Notes: generated by a model not told the origin, from the letters alone. Numbered from the stretch's first letter, positions 45,745 through 57,871 are shown. The stretch is 64,000 nt of DNA from Siphonodentalium dalli (GCA_032622095.1 CP136063.1:75555980-75619979), one strand, 5' to 3'. Translations and numbers: made by a program.

Positions 45745-46509
45745 TTAGTTATCGGTAATATCCCTAGAGCCCTGGTCCTCCGAATCTGAGTCTGAAGAGG
45801 AAGAAGAATTGGAAATTGCAAGAGTTTTTGCTAGCTTCTTCATACGACGTTTTTTAAGGCCCTTTTGCTTAGAGTCTTTCCCACTGACGAATTCTCTAGC
45901 TGTTTCCTCAATAATTAGTTCTTTATCTTTCGGAAGCTGACCACTGCAGATTGAGAAAACCATACAGTCATTTATTGACTGTTCATTTAAACTTTGCCGC
46001 CAATCAGTGAGAATACGCATCTTACTTGAAAATCCATTTTCAACTATTGCCTGGATGAATGGTAGAGACAAACCCAACTCAACCAATGCCAGAAAATTTG
46101 GAGCTTCAGTCTTATACTTGGCATATATGTAAGGCCAAAACTGATCTGGTTCCATCGTTAGAACATCGGTCACAGCAGTTGCCTGAATCAGCTTCAATCG
46201 CCCAAACTCTGGAATTATACACTTTACGTTCACATTGTTGTCTACGAGTGGCACTCTGAAATGTTCACTAAACGCTTCAACATCCTTGTTCATGAATGAC
46301 AACACATATGCTGTCTCCTCTTGATCCAATCTCATCTTTCGATATCTGGGCCACGATCGATTGTCCAACCACTCAATATGTTCTAATATTGTATTGCATT
46401 GGTCGTTTTCCTTCATTGAATGGAACCTTTGTTCTGTTAGGTTGAGGATTGTTTGGCACAAGAGCTTCCGTGATTCCTGGACATCAACAAAGCTGGCAAC
46501 TTTCTCAAC
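45745..46509 (-). CDS. Transposase-like protein, last exon (hAT C-terminal dimerisation)
   Basis: Acceptor CTTATTTTTCAG before 46509; stop TAA at 45745-45747. In phase 0 it continues the exon ending at 47211: VEKVASFVDVQESRKLL and so on. The region PNFLALVELGLSLPFIQAIV, ENGFSSKMRILTDWRQSL corresponds to the hAT C-terminal dimerisation motif. The tail has a basic stretch (KQKGLKKRRMKKLAK) that could direct nuclear entry, then a Ser/Asp-rich acidic end. This exon is open throughout its 255 codons. Confidence 0.8.
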   Translation of the reverse strand, partial: VEKVASFVDVQESRKLLCQTILNLTEQRFHSMKENDQCNTILEHIEWLDNRSWPRYRKMRLDQEETAYVLSFMNKDVEAFSEHFRVPLVDNNVNVKCIIPEFGRLKLIQATAVTDVLTMEPDQFWPYIYAKYKTEAPNFLALVELGLSLPFIQAIVENGFSSKMRILTDWRQSLNEQSINDCMVFSICSGQLPKDKELIIEETAREFVSGKDSKQKGLKKRRMKKLAKTLAISNSSSSSDSDSEDQGSRDITDN

Positions 46510-47210
46510 CTGAAAAATAAGTGAATTTGTTCAATTATAACATCACCTTTACTAAATAGTAAATACATCCAGTCTGATCCCCAAAGAAGATATTCATTCA
46601 CTTGCCTTCCTTTAATATTGTAGTTCATTAGGTAGCCCGCTTCATGTATATTTTTAATTTAAATAATAGACTTATTTCTTTATATTGTGTCTACTTGCAG
46701 CAAACGCAAGCAGACATAATATGCAGAAATTATTCAATTATTTAGATTGAAAATTTACATGAACTGAGCTATGAAAATCAAGAAGGAAACAAGAGCATCG
46801 CTAGGTTGTGGCAAAATACGCCCTTTAGCTATTTCGAATTGCACTACCGCAAAATAAAATAATACGGAAACCAAAAATTTTAACAGACGGACGGACGGAC
46901 TGATCATTACATAATACGACTTTTTTTTTCAAAAGGGTGTATAAAAAATGACACCACTCACAATTTTTCCATCAGCACCTGGTAATAATAATGCAATATA
47001 TTTATACAGCCCTTTCCACAGTGTATTGGTTTCAGTGTGCATACACACTATCACCCTGATTGTTGTGTCAATTTTGAAGCATAGCCACCAGTCATCATTG
47101 CAGGATGAAGCAACCCCCCGGTCACCATAACAATTTTCAGAAAATTATTACGGTGACCGGGGGTTGCAATTTCTCCATGTCTTGTGAAATTATTTCAGCA
47201 CAAAACTCAC

Positions 47211-48918
47211 CTTAATGCATGCAGCCTCTGGATACACATTATACCGAGCTGCTGTTATCCTCGCCTCCTCCATAGCTATGTCCTGCTCTCCTGATCTTTT
47301 CCGCTTCCTGATACGCTCCTTCCCCTTGACTTCAATTTTCACATCCCTGAACTCATAGTTAAGGTCTTTATCACGAGATCGTGTATAAAAACCTCTCACT
47401 CCAAATGGTGGATCTATAGAAATGGGTGAGGTAAGTATCTTCTCAGATATATCCTTTTCCTTGGTATTGAAGGCATTATCATCAGCAGCCAGCATCATTA
47501 GTTCAGCTTGCAGAAGATGAACTCTCTGAATTGCTTTGTCTGAATCGCCAAGCAGAGACGCGAACAGATTTCAAGAACATCATAATAAGCAGCAGCAGCG
47601 ACCATGAATTTGCCATCGCACAAACTTTTCAAGTAACCTGGAGCTTGTGGAGTGTCTCTTTCCTCGGTGTCATTTGCAAAATGGAAGATGAGCGGAAGCC
47701 AGTTCTCCAACAGAGCTTTCAATGCACGGAATTTGAATTCTACAAATCTGGTCCCTGACGACTTCGGGGGTCTTGTCACTTGACAACTCATGATGGTATC
47801 TCCCATGTTCTGCAGCAAAGTCCACTCTAATGGCGAATTCCGAAAATGATAATAAATATCATTTAAAAACTTGTCAATTTCGGAAAATTTATCAACGGTA
47901 TCAACAGCATGGTGAACACAAAGTTCGAACCTATGACTGAAACAGTTAACTGCAACAAACCATGGGATTACAGTTCTCACTTGCGTCATAAGTCCAGTGC
48001 GGCAACCAAAATTCACAGCTGTGCCATCTGCACCACCCCCAATGATCTTGTGTTTAAATGGCTGCAGTGCTTCGATGAGTTTCTCTCTTGGTTCATCACA
48101 ATCTTTCCATTTGTCATGATCATTGAGCACCATTAGAAGGTTGCTCAGAACTGCATGAAAGAGATTTTGGGCACTAACACTGCCATACTTCTTCATGGAT
48201 TGCAAGTTGATGAAGTCAATCCTAACCTTAAGATGCGTTGCAGTTCTAATATATACGAGTTCCCCCTCATTTGAAAGTTTCCGTTTCAATATTGAACTGC
48301 CATCAGTGAGGAATGAAAGGAAACGAGCTTTTCTGATGTTGTCGGTGAGAGTCTGCACCATCTTTATTGCCAGGAGATGGATGAAAATGTGGCATGCCGT
48401 ATTATTTGTGAAAGATTTTGGAATCACAACTCCGAGCTTTGTTGACAGTTGGCACAACTTAACATACTCAGTATACGGGTGTTCATTCTCTCCCACATAC
48501 CATGCTATTTGCAAAAGTTTTGACAATCTATTAACATTGTCACGTTCATTGGTACTGAAAGTTGTGGCTATTGACTGTTGAGTGTTTGCAATCTCCTTGG
48601 AAGTACTATAAGTAGCTGTGGATTGGTTAGTGAATGGCTTCTTGTACTCAATTTCATAGGACCTTCTGTGTCCGTCAGAAGCAAGATGTCTTTGTAAATT
48701 GGGTAGCAGTAAGTCCCTTCTGCATATTGCCGAACATCTTTAGCTATTTTACCCGAGTATCTGCGTGAAATAATGTCTATATGTTTGTGGCACAGCAAAC
48801 AAATAGCCTTGGCGTATTTCTGATCGTCAGTAGCCGCATTTTCGAACCTATAAGCATTTACCGTCTCCGCGGGCCAATTAGCTACTGTTTTTTTATAAAC
48901 ATCGTGCAATTTCGGCAT
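47211..48918 (-). pseudogene. hAT/ZNF862-like transposase, first exon with two frameshifts
   Basis: From ATG at 48918 the protein has a BED/C2H2-like finger (ICLLCHKH and, after a frame change near 48720, NLQRHLASDGHRR), then the catalytic core: FLTDGSS with the first acidic residue, IIGGGADGTAVNFGCRTG with the second, NCFSHRFELCVHHAVD, and SSGTRFVEFKFRALKALL in place of the usual GTRW. The frame changes again near 47520-47540 before VHLLQAELMMLAADDNAF. The donor AAG|GTGAGT at 47211 joins in phase 0 to 46509. Each shift is equivalent to loss of one base (or gain of two). This is closest to the ZNF862-like group of hAT-derived proteins. Either a recently dead transposon or consensus errors. 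Confidence 0.75.
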
Positions 48919-49298
48919 TTTATTTTTGAAATTATCGGAATCGGAAGTGTAAAATGTAATTTTCCGGCCGGAAGTGCGGAGTTACGTCCCATTATTAGGC
49001 AGTGTCTAAAAGGTGACTCTCGCCTTGCTTTGCGACATCGGCGAACTTCTTCGCTCCACTACGTTTTGCAGAGTAAAAATATGATAAGCTCTACGAACAA
49101 ACATACAGGGGGAACAGGGGGGGGGGGGACGGAAAAATATCGGCGCGAATCAAATAAGCCATGTACGCGAATCATTTTTGATTCGCAAGAAATCGGCAGC
49201 GCGAATCATTACGCGAATCGATTCGGTGATTCGCGTCGGAATTTAAGGCCTGGAACGGTTATTCGCCTCAAATTTGCAGGCCTGTGTGTATACACTCA

Positions 49299-49451
<153 letters not shown>

Positions 49452-49689
49452 TCAACAAGAACAATTTCCTATTGAAAAATAGGAATATCTATATATAAAA
49501 GAGTAGGATCTGTCTGTTCAGATATTTCTCCCAGAATGGTGGTCCAATTTCAACCAAAATTTTGATTAAATTTTGTTTAATTAAATAAATAAAAAAACAC
49601 ACACTGAAAACTAAGCTCACTATATGGGCCTATTTCAGAACCAAATAAATGGGAATATTTACGTTCAATATGAACATATTTGCAGACCA

Positions 49690-50040
49690 GATGTATGCTC
49701 TTTATATTATGTGTTTTCACTATGGCCCGTGCCATCTACTAACTTCAGCGAAAATTTCAAAGAAATCGATCTTACATGTACCACTCCACAGAAAACATCG
49801 TCTGAACTACGCCCAATTGTAAAAATTTACATCTCGATTCGGGACGCAACAAAATGTATCGGCGATAATCTAACACAAATGATTTCGCCATCGAGAGTTA
49901 TTGCATTTAATTTATATATAATAATGACGGTGTGCATCGTCAATTTGGATAAATATTCGTAACGAATAACTAATTTGAGCAAGATTGTTCTCAATTTCTA
50001 TTTGATCACCATACCGGAGTGTTTCACATCACTTTAATGC
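49690..50040 (+). repeat. Dispersed repeat shared with 38755-39060
   Basis: Contains GCGAAAATTTCAAAGAAATC, CTCGATTCGGGACGCAAC and TTCTATTTGATCACCATACC. AK6 intron 2. Confidence 0.7.
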
Positions 50041-50103
50041 TATAGGACAGTCAATATTCAGAATGGTTCTATTCAATATATAAATATAACACAATAGATC
50101 ATT

Positions 50104-52240
50104 TGCATCCTTAATGAAAGTGTCAATGACACTGTAGCTCAACTTGGAAAGGGAATAATTTAATGCATTACAGTCAATGGAGCGATTAGGAATGTGGAAA
50201 GTTGAATGTCTAATACTAGTTTATAGACATGAAGAGAAAAGTAAAATCCAAGATGGCTGCTGGCGGCCATGTTTTCGGCCGAATGACCCCAAAATGAGTC
50301 GTTCCCATCTACATGTCATCGTTAACATCCATAACAAATTTTATGACGTTCAGACTAACGGTACGTCATGTAGCCCGTGCTAAAGAATTTAGTCATACAA
50401 AGAGTAAAATCCAAGATGGCTGCTGGCGGCCATGTTTTCGGTCGAATGACCCCAAAATGAGTCGTTCCCATCTACATGTCATCGTTAACATCCATGACAA
50501 ATTTTATGACGATCAGACTAAAGGTACGACCTGTAGCCCATGCTAAAGAATTTAGTCATACAAAGAGTAAAATCCAAGATGGCTGCCATGTTTTTTGGCC
50601 AAATGACCCCAAAATTACTCGTTCCCATCTACATGTCAATATTAACATCCACGACAAATTTCATGATGATCAGACGAACAGTACGACCTGTGGCCCATGC
50701 TAATGGATTAAATTTTGAAATCCAAGATGGCCACTGGCAGCCATGTTTTTTGTCCGAATGACCCCAAAATGACTCGTTCCCATTTACATTCCAATTTCAA
50801 CAGCCATGACAAATTTTATGATGATCAGACTAAAGGTACGACCTGTAGCCCGTGCTAAAGGATTTAGTCATACAAAGAGTAAAATCCAAGATGGCTGCTG
50901 GCGGCCATGTTTTTTGGCCGAATGACCCCAAAATGACTCGTTCCCATCTACATGTCATTATTAACATTCATGACAAATTTTATGATGATCAGACTAAAGG
51001 TACGACCTGTAGCCCGTGCTAAAGGATTTAGTCATACAAAGAGTAAAATCCAAGATGGCTGCTGGTGGCCATGTTTTTCGGCCGAATGACCCCAAAATGA
51101 CTCGTTCCCATTTACATTCCAATTTCAACAGCCATGACAAATTTTATGATGATCAGACTAAAGGTACGACCTGTAGCCCGTGCTAAAGGATTTAGTCATA
51201 CAAAGAGTAAAATCCAAGATGGCTGCTGGCGGCCATGTTTTTTGGCCGAATGACCCCAAAATGACTCGTTCCCATCTACATGTCATTATTAACATTCATG
51301 ACAAATTTTATGATGATCAGACTAAAGGTACGACCTGTAGCCCGTGCTAAAGAATTTAGTCATACAAAGAGTAAAATCAAAGATGGCTGCTGGCGGCCAT
51401 GTTTTTTGGCCGAATGATCCCAAAATTACTAGTTCCCATCTGCATGTCAATATTATCATTCATGACAAATTTCAGGATGATCAGACGAACAGTACGACCT
51501 GTGGCCCGTGCTAATGGATTAAATTTTGAAATCCAAGATGGCTGTTGGCGGCCATGTTTTTCGTCCGAATGACCCCAAAATGACTTGTTCCCATCTACAT
51601 TCCAATTTCAACAGCCATGACAAATTTTATGATGATCAGACTAAAGGTACGACCTGTAGTCCGTGCTAAAGGATTTAGTCACTCAAAGAGTAAAATCCAA
51701 GATGGCTGCTGGCGGCCATGTTTTTTGGCCGAATGACCCCAAAATGACCCGTTCCCATCTACATGTCATTATTAACATTCTTGACAAATTTTATGATGAT
51801 CAGATTAAAGGTACGACCTGCAGCCCGTGCTAAAGAATTTAGTCATACAAAGAGTAAAATCCAAGATGGCTGCTGGCGGCCATGTTTTTTGGCCGAATGA
51901 CCCCAAAATTACTCGTTCCCATCTACATGTCAATATTATCATCCATGACAAATTTGATGATGATCAGACGAACAGTACGACCTGGGCCCGTGCTAATGGA
52001 TTAAATTTTGAAATCCAAGATGGCCACTGGCGGCCATGTTTTTCTTCCGAATGACCCCAAAATTAATCATTCTGGTCTAAATGTTGATGTCAACAGCTAT
52101 GACAAATTTCATAATGATCCGCGAAAGGTACGACCTGTAGCCTGCATTGTTGACGCCTTACGTACACACGCAAACACGGACGACGGACGACAAAGCCATG
52201 GCAATAGCTCAAACTTTACAAAGTAAAGTTGAGCTAATAA
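50104..52240 (+). repeat. Array 2 of 163-bp tandem repeat, about 12 units, with flanks
   Basis: The left flank AATGAAAGTGTCAATGACAC through GACATGAAGAGAAAAGTAAA is almost identical to 41943-42073, and the first units match too, so arrays 1 and 2 are copies of one larger element. Units start about 50244, 50407, 50570, 50719 and so on. It closes with ACACGGACGACGGACGACAA and the GAGCTAA hairpin (52205-52237). AK6 intron 2. Confidence 0.85.
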
Positions 52241-52266
52241 TGATTACTTATTCATATTGTTCATAC

Positions 52267-52418
52267 CCCATCTTCATCTAGGACTGGACAGCCATATGTT
52301 TCATCAAAGCCTTGATGCAGACTGTTTGCTTTTGCAAATTCTCCGATATTGATATATTTGCAGTCTGTCCGCGATGCCAACTCCTCACCCAGAGTAGATT
52401 TCCCTGTTCCAGGAGTAC
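52267..52418 (-). CDS. AK6: AK6 exon 2, P-loop
   Basis: Minus strand, acceptor TTTCAACTTTCAG before 52418, donor GATGGG|GTATGA at 52267, phase 1 in and 0 out. Encodes the Walker A loop GTPGTGKST completed by the last base of exon 1, then GEELASRTDCKYINIGEFAK and a segment ending PVLDEDG. Human AK6 has [20 protein letters not shown] and YDCPILDEDR. AK6 is a small nuclear adenylate kinase/ATPase (yeast Fap7) needed for 18S rRNA maturation with RPS14. Confidence 0.96.
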
Positions 52419-52510
52419 CTGAAAGTTGAAATATAATCTGCAGTACAGTGCAATAGGAGTGGTTTCTGTTGTTCTGTTGGCCACTAAATAATTAATAAAT
52501 TAGAGCCTTT

Positions 52511-52757
52511 TTAACCCTTTCATGACTGGAGCATCCTGGAGCTAAAACACTGTGCCAATGCATTCTCTTATATACATGTATGCGAGTTTCCCATAGGTGG
52601 CATTGTCCTAACATTATTACATGTGCCATGAACTTGTCAGCCAGTGCATTCTCTAATGTATGCAAGGTTCCCTATGGGAGACTCACATAAATAAGATAAT
52701 GCACTGGCACATGATCTTTAATGCTACACCAGTGCAGCTCCCATCATGAAAGGATAA
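52511..52757. mobile_element. piggyBac-like MITE, CATGACTGGAGC subfamily
   Basis: TTAACCCTTTCATGACTGGA at the left; GCTCCCATCATGAAAGGATA at the right, where the GGGTTAA has decayed. Hairpin 1 is truncated after GGTGGC; hairpin 2 (about 52646-52711) has stem base CCAGTGC/GCACTGG and apex TTCCC-TAT-GGGAG. AK6 intron 1. Confidence 0.7.
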
Positions 52758-53285
52758 TATTACCCTGGGAATTCCATATTAAATCAAGTCATATCATGGG
52801 GTCTGCTTCTTAGGGACCTATTGCAGATTTACTACTAGTTTTATCATAGACAGTCAGGCAACTGTCAAACTTACTACCGTAGATACATGAGTCAGGCATG
52901 GATCACAATTCGCCTCGATCATGGAATTTAAACTGCTTTACCATCTCTGGACAGCTTTTTAATATCGAAGGTTTTGATAAACAAATCATTCCATATTAAT
53001 TAACCCCTTGGCAGGTAGAATGACATTTATGTCTATTATGACAGGTGCAACGACATCCATGTCATTTACGGTCAGCTCTCAACTAATATCATGTTACTGT
53101 GTACATAACCTTGAAAAATCGTCTCCTAAACACTGTCCTAAATGGGAACTTCTCATAGATATCTTGCAGAATTGCGGATGGATATTATTTGAATTATCTT
53201 AATTGATTTGTGCTTTTAATAATGTCAATCGTATTATTTAGTTCATACAATATGCCAATCATACAATATTACTCAGTTTATTTGC
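52758..53285. other. AK6 intron 1, nothing recognised
   Basis: ATGACATTTATGTCTATTATGAC-type direct repeats at 53020-53070; otherwise no supportable feature. Confidence 0.45.
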
Positions 53286-54430
53286 CAAGAGTCAAATCTA
53301 AGATGGCTGCCAGTGCCAGCGGCCATGTTTTTTGGCCGAATGACCCCAAAATTAATCGTTCCCATCTACATGTCAATATTAACATCCATGACAAATTTCA
53401 TGATAATCAGACGAACAGTACGACCTGTAGCCCGTGCTAATGAATTGAATTTTGAAATCAAAATGTTTTTCGGCCGAATGACCCCAAAATGACTCGTTCC
53501 AATCTACATGTCATTGTTAACATCCATGACAAATTTTATGATGATCAGACTAAAGGTACGACCTGTAGCCTGCGCTAAAGGATTTAGTCATACAAAGAGT
53601 AAAATCCAAGATGGCTGCTGCGGCCATGTTTTTTGGCTGAATGACCCCAAAATTAATCGTTCCCATCTACATGTCAATATTAACATCCATGACAAATTTC
53701 ATGATGATCAGACGAACAGTACGACCTGTAGCCCGTGCTAATGGATTGAATTTTGAAATCAAAGATGGCTGCTGGTGGCCATGTTTTTCGTCCGAATGAC
53801 CCCAAAATGACTTGTTCCCATCTACATTCCAATTTCAACAGCCATGAAAAATTTCATGATGATCAGACTCAAGGTACGACCTGTAGTCCGTGCTAAAGGA
53901 TTTAGTCATACAAAGAGTAAAATCCAAGATGGCTGCTGGTGGCCATGTTTTTTGGCCGAATGACCCCAAAATGACTCGTTCCCATCTACATGTCATTGTT
54001 AACATCCATGACAAATTTTATGATGATCAGACTAAAGGTACGACCTGTAGCCCGTGCTAAAGAATTTAGTCATACAAAGAGTAAAATCCAAGATGGCTGC
54101 TGGCGGCCATGTTTTTTGGCCGAATGACCCCAAAATTACTTGTTCCCATCTACATGTCATAATTAACATCCATGACAAATTTCATGATGATCAGGCTACA
54201 AGATGGCCGCTGGTGGCCATGTTTTTTTTCCGAATGACCCCAAAATGACTCGTTCCCATCTACATGTCAATGTCAACATCCATGACAAATTTCATAATAA
54301 TCGGACCAAAGGTACGAACTGTAGCCCGTGCTAAAGGAAATTGTTGACAAATCACGCACACAAACACACACGCACGATGGATACCAAGCCATGGCAATAG
54401 CTCAAACTTTACAAAGTAAACTTGAGCTAA
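53286..54430 (+). repeat. Array 3 of 163-bp tandem repeat, about 7 units
   Basis: Same unit as arrays 1 and 2 (AAGATGGCTGCTG, CGAATGACCCCAAAATGACT, GTACGACCTGTAGCCCGTG) without the shared left flank; the last unit is short. It ends in the GAGCTAA hairpin (54398-54430). Confidence 0.85.
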
Positions 54431-54516
54431 AAACTGGGGTAACTTTGAACACTCTGTTTGTTTTCGCGAATGTGTCATATGAAAGCATCATTTTCAACCT
54501 GTTATAAGAGTATTCC

Positions 54517-54936
54517 TCATTTCTCAATGTGATGACATTGCTTAAACAGCTTGCACAAAATCATAAACATATAACAATATGGTATTTTATGCATAAGTAT
54601 TGTTTGCACGCTATGTGACCAATTACCCACACCATAGGTAAGATTCGCACATTGTTTCATGCACACAACAATCACAAACATTTCGTTAATTTTTTTCTTC
54701 ATATTTTTCTTTAAACACATAATATATGGTCCCTCGTTGCAAAAACCTCCTTCCACTGAGGGGTTATAAGTGTTTAATTGGAAGCTATCCTCGTTGTACT
54801 TGTGACACATATACTCGAGATGTTTCAACTGATTTATCATGCTGTTGAACTTATGGTTCTTACTGTATATGAACGGCGTCCCCACAATGAGTATACATTT
54901 TTGAGTTAAAATAGCAAGGTTCCAATAATGGCACAA
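54517..54936 (-). other. 139-codon open frame inside a TIR element, unidentified
   Basis: Minus-strand frame with protein-like composition (IVGTPFIYSKNHKFNSMI, YNEDSFQLNTYNPSVEGGF) but no domain I recognise. Its position just inside the TIR suggests a remnant of an element-encoded protein; chance is also possible. Confidence 0.25.
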
Positions 54937-55789
54937 TCACTGTCAATGCCTGACAATTATGAACAATCTAATTTAGAAAAAACACAACGTTGTGGGTACG
55001 TACTCTCAGTGCAATGCATATATTCATCTGAAAACATTGCGAACATAATTCAAGATCATTAAATCTGACAACAAATAAACATATTTTAATGATTTGCTAG
55101 GAAACCTAAATTATTACGAATAGCTAGGTTTATAATTACGAATTTAGGTGACAGACAGGCCTCAAAGCTAGATTTCAGACTTATTGACCGTTGCATCAGT
55201 GCACATACACCGGGTTAAATCTGTCCACAGCATTTTTTATTATATATATATTAGATTTGTGACCAGAATGAGATGATGTAAACATGAAAACACCACCATG
55301 CCTCACAAAAGCAGTCAAAATATTTAGAATGAGGAGAAACAGCAGTCAGCGTTCAAAGTTAACCCCAACTTTTAAAGACTACACCATTTAAAAAAAAATT
55401 GCAAATATCTTATAAACAAGTTAATATGTCGTATAGAGCGACATTTATTGACAGCGGGAGCACTATTGTTAAGATCGATCATTGTGTGAATGGATAGTGA
55501 CAGAATCCATTAATTATCAACTGCCCACATAAAAGTTTCCACGATATAACATTTTTCAAACAGGTATCAAAAATCTAATTTTCCCACAAAAGAAAATATT
55601 TTGGCCATATAATACACAATGAGAAATAAAAATATGAGAAACAAGAGGTACATGTACGCTGTCGACCGTAGCAATTCGGATTAAGCATGGACGAAACTGC
55701 GGATATCCAAGGAGGTCTATATCACCATTCCAAAAGAAGTTCGTACTAGAAATTCTGGAAACCCAAAAACAAGCGATCCGGAAACCCAA

Positions 55790-56590
55790 AAACAAGCAAA
55801 AATTTAAATTTTCTAAGTTGAAAAAAGGGCCATAACTCTGGCAAAAATCATCAGATAAGTCAAAAAAGGGCCATAACTCTAGTGAAAATGGGTGGACGAA
55901 ACCCGCGCTATGCATGTAGCTGTTCCCACATGCTGCTCTATCACCATACCAAATATCAGCTAAATCTGCCCAGCGGTTGCTGAACAATAATGCAAAATGT
56001 TTGTATGGACGGACAAAATTCAAATTTTCTAAGTTGAAAAAAAGGGCCATAACTCTGGCAAAAATCATCAGATCATACCCAAATTCGCACTTGACATGTA
56101 TTTTCATATAACTGATCCCCAAAAATACGGGATTTGCAATCGTACCACCAAAGCTCACGCTATCATCTGGAAACCCAAAAAACAAGAGAAAAATTGAATT
56201 TTCTAAGTGAAAAAAGGGCCATAACTGTGGTGAAAATGGGTGGACGAAACCCGCGCTATGCATGTAGCTGTTCCCCCATGCTGCTCTATCACCATACCAA
56301 ATATCAGCTAAATCTGCCCAGCGGTTGCTGAACAATAATGCAAAATGTTTGTAAGGACGGAATAAATTGAATTTTCTAAGTAAAAAAAGGGCCATAGGCC
56401 CATAACTCTGGTGAAAATGGGTGGACGAAACCCACGGATGCATGTAGCTGTTCCCCCATGCTGCTCTATCACCATACCAAATATCAGCTAAATCTGCCCA
56501 GCGGTTGCTGAACAATAATGCAAAATGTTTGTACGGACGGACGTACGGATGGCCGGACGGACGTACGTACGGACGGAGATGTTGACTATA
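55790..56590 (-). repeat. Tandem units of a GGGCCATAACTC repeat
   Basis: Three units of about 190-240 bases share GAATTTTCTAAGT(T)GAAAAAAGG, GGGCCATAACTCTGG, GGGTGGACGAAACCCGCG, CATGTAGCTGTTCCC and CCCAGCGGTTGCTGAACAAT. The end is a CGGACGGACGTACGGA tract and CCGACTTCAAGTCGGGGG. The long minus-strand frame across this array is a repeat artefact. Confidence 0.75.
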
Positions 56591-56934
56591 TACCCGCCGA
56601 CTTCAAGTCGGGGGCATAATAAAACATTTCAAGGCAGAACAAAAAGAATAAATCATAACAAATGGACATGTTATTTACTTTCAATATTTTTCATTTACCG
56701 GAACATATTGAAAACTTTATTTGAAAAAACGTTCAAAGTTACCCCCGTGTTCAAAGTTACCCCGGTTTACAGTATTCACTTGTATACTCATTACATGAAT
56801 AGCGAATTCGACTGCAGCATACTAGTACATGTATGGGTTAATGTAGCTAGCAACTTGCCTGATCTGCCATGGATGCAGAGGGGTATTCGCTGCAAGAAAT
56901 GATGTCCAATTCAATGGTCATCAGCTAGGGTCAT

Positions 56935-57283
56935 AGATCATGCCATGAATGTCTACTCAAACTGACGCCCGTAGAGATCATCTTCGTTGTGTTCAAAACC
57001 CGGGAACTTTTTTTAAGTTTTGACAGGGAACCGTATAAAATCGAAAAAATAACGCGGGGAATGTATTTCTTTGTTCATACCTGTTGATTTATTCATCGGT
57101 ACGTGAAGTTCCCAGCTCGATATTTCATTGTTTAGGTGACTTTTGAGACCCGATTCCGCGATACATATTTATTTTACTCCGTCACGAAAATTCAGGCCGT
57201 AAGCCGAAAGTTCCCGGGTTTTGAACACAACGAAGATGATCTCTACGGGCGTCAGCTTTGAGTAGAGATTAATGGCATGATCT
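56935..57283. mobile_element. Foldback MITE with about 75-bp arms
   Basis: AGATCATGCCATGAATGTCT at the left matches the complement of the right end, and the arms continue through GACGCCCGTAGAGATCATCT and GTTCAAAACCCGGGAACTT. The loop is about 195 bases. It is in AK6 intron 1. Confidence 0.8.
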
Positions 57284-57766
57284 ACTAGGGTCAGTGCGGT
57301 CGGTGCCTTTTTTTATTTTGCTCACGTGCGTCGGAATCGGCCACAAGTAACTTAGGGGTTAACCTTGCCGTTTCCGCTTCAGATATCGACTTTGGGATGG
57401 GAACTTTGGTACATACAGGTATATTCTGGACGATAGTGCCGAACCATCTAGATCGGACCCCTCGTGACGATGCGGTCAGTGCAGTCGGGTTTTAGTTGGA
57501 CCCCATGTCCATGACTCGGCATGAGCTAGTTCAGTCATGAACGTAGTGCGTATCCTTCTGTAACTTAAGCAGCAATCTGCGAAAGCGGTCATGTTGACCT
57601 AGGCATGATCGAGCCACTGAAACTGTGAAAATAAATCTGGGAATGGGAAAGTCCTAAACTCGAGTCAAGAATTGACATGCGGGACTGGGAAACGTTTGTG
57701 GTAAATTGGTTGATGACTCTACTGATATTTTCATTAATTTCCGTTTAATACGTAAATAGTACACAC
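57284..57766. other. AK6 intron 1, exon-1-proximal part
   Basis: GC-richer sequence with GTGCGGTCGGTGCC at 57293 and GATGCGGTCAGTGCAGTCGG near 57470, an imperfect repeat. No supportable gene. Confidence 0.4.
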
Positions 57767-57809
57767 CTGTCAAAAGTATATTGGGTCCACGTGTTTTTGT
57801 GAGAGACAT
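57767..57809 (-). CDS. AK6: AK6 exon 1, start of protein
   Basis: Minus strand, ATG at 57809; 14 codons (MSLTKTRGPNILLT) plus one base, donor TTGACAG|GTGTGT at 57767. Joining the G to exon 2 completes the first Gly of GTPGTGKST, as in human [18 protein letters not shown]. I chose this ATG because it gives the expected short N-terminus; no upstream ATG in frame is needed. Only 54 bases separate it from the 8-bp duplication flanking the transposon at 57872, so that transposon lies in or next to the AK6 5' UTR and promoter. Confidence 0.92.
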
Positions 57810-57863
57810 GTTTTTAAACGCAAGAAGACAATAGCTCAACGACTAGAGTCTATTGAACACGTA

Positions 57864-57871
57864 CTAAAAAT
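57864..57871. repeat. Target-site duplication, left copy
   Basis: CTAAAAAT, identical to 59527-59534 on the far side of the transposon. Confidence 0.85.

Larger units (their letters stand above)
44545..49252 (-). mobile_element. 4.7-kb transposon with hAT/ZNF862-like transposase
   Basis: Left end CAGGACTTAAAATCC and right end (complement) CAGGCCTTAAATTCC form short TIRs. The direct repeat GAACGG flanks both sides (44539-44544, 49253-49258), a 6-bp target duplication. Both subterminal regions carry GAATCA-type repeats (GAGAATCAAC, GCGAATCATT, GAATCGATTCGG). A two-exon transposase-like gene fills the right part on the minus strand; palindromes occupy 44910-45020 and 45167-45292. It lies in AK6 intron 3 on the same strand as AK6. 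The 6-bp duplication differs from the 8 bp usual for hAT. Confidence 0.75.
54431..56768. mobile_element. 2.3-kb TIR element (AAACYGGGGTAACTTTG ends)
   Basis: AAACTGGGGTAACTTTGAAC at the left and the complement of GTTCAAAGTTACCCCGGTTT at the right form a 22-bp TIR with one mismatch. Extra internal ends (GTTCAAAGTTAACCCC at 55353, GTTCAAAGTTACCCCC at 56732) suggest a second copy inside. It abuts the GAGCTAA end of array 3. The superfamily is not assigned. Confidence 0.6.

Noticed and set aside
48951-49060. Inner CAGTGTCTAAAAGG considered as the hAT terminus of the ZNF862-like element
   Set aside because: No matching partner at the other side; CAGGCCTTAAATTCC at 49252 pairs with 44545 and has flanking GAACGG repeats.
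55556-56515. 319-codon minus-strand open frame
   Set aside because: Lies across tandem GGGCCATAACTC repeat units; the peptide repeats with the DNA and has no domain.
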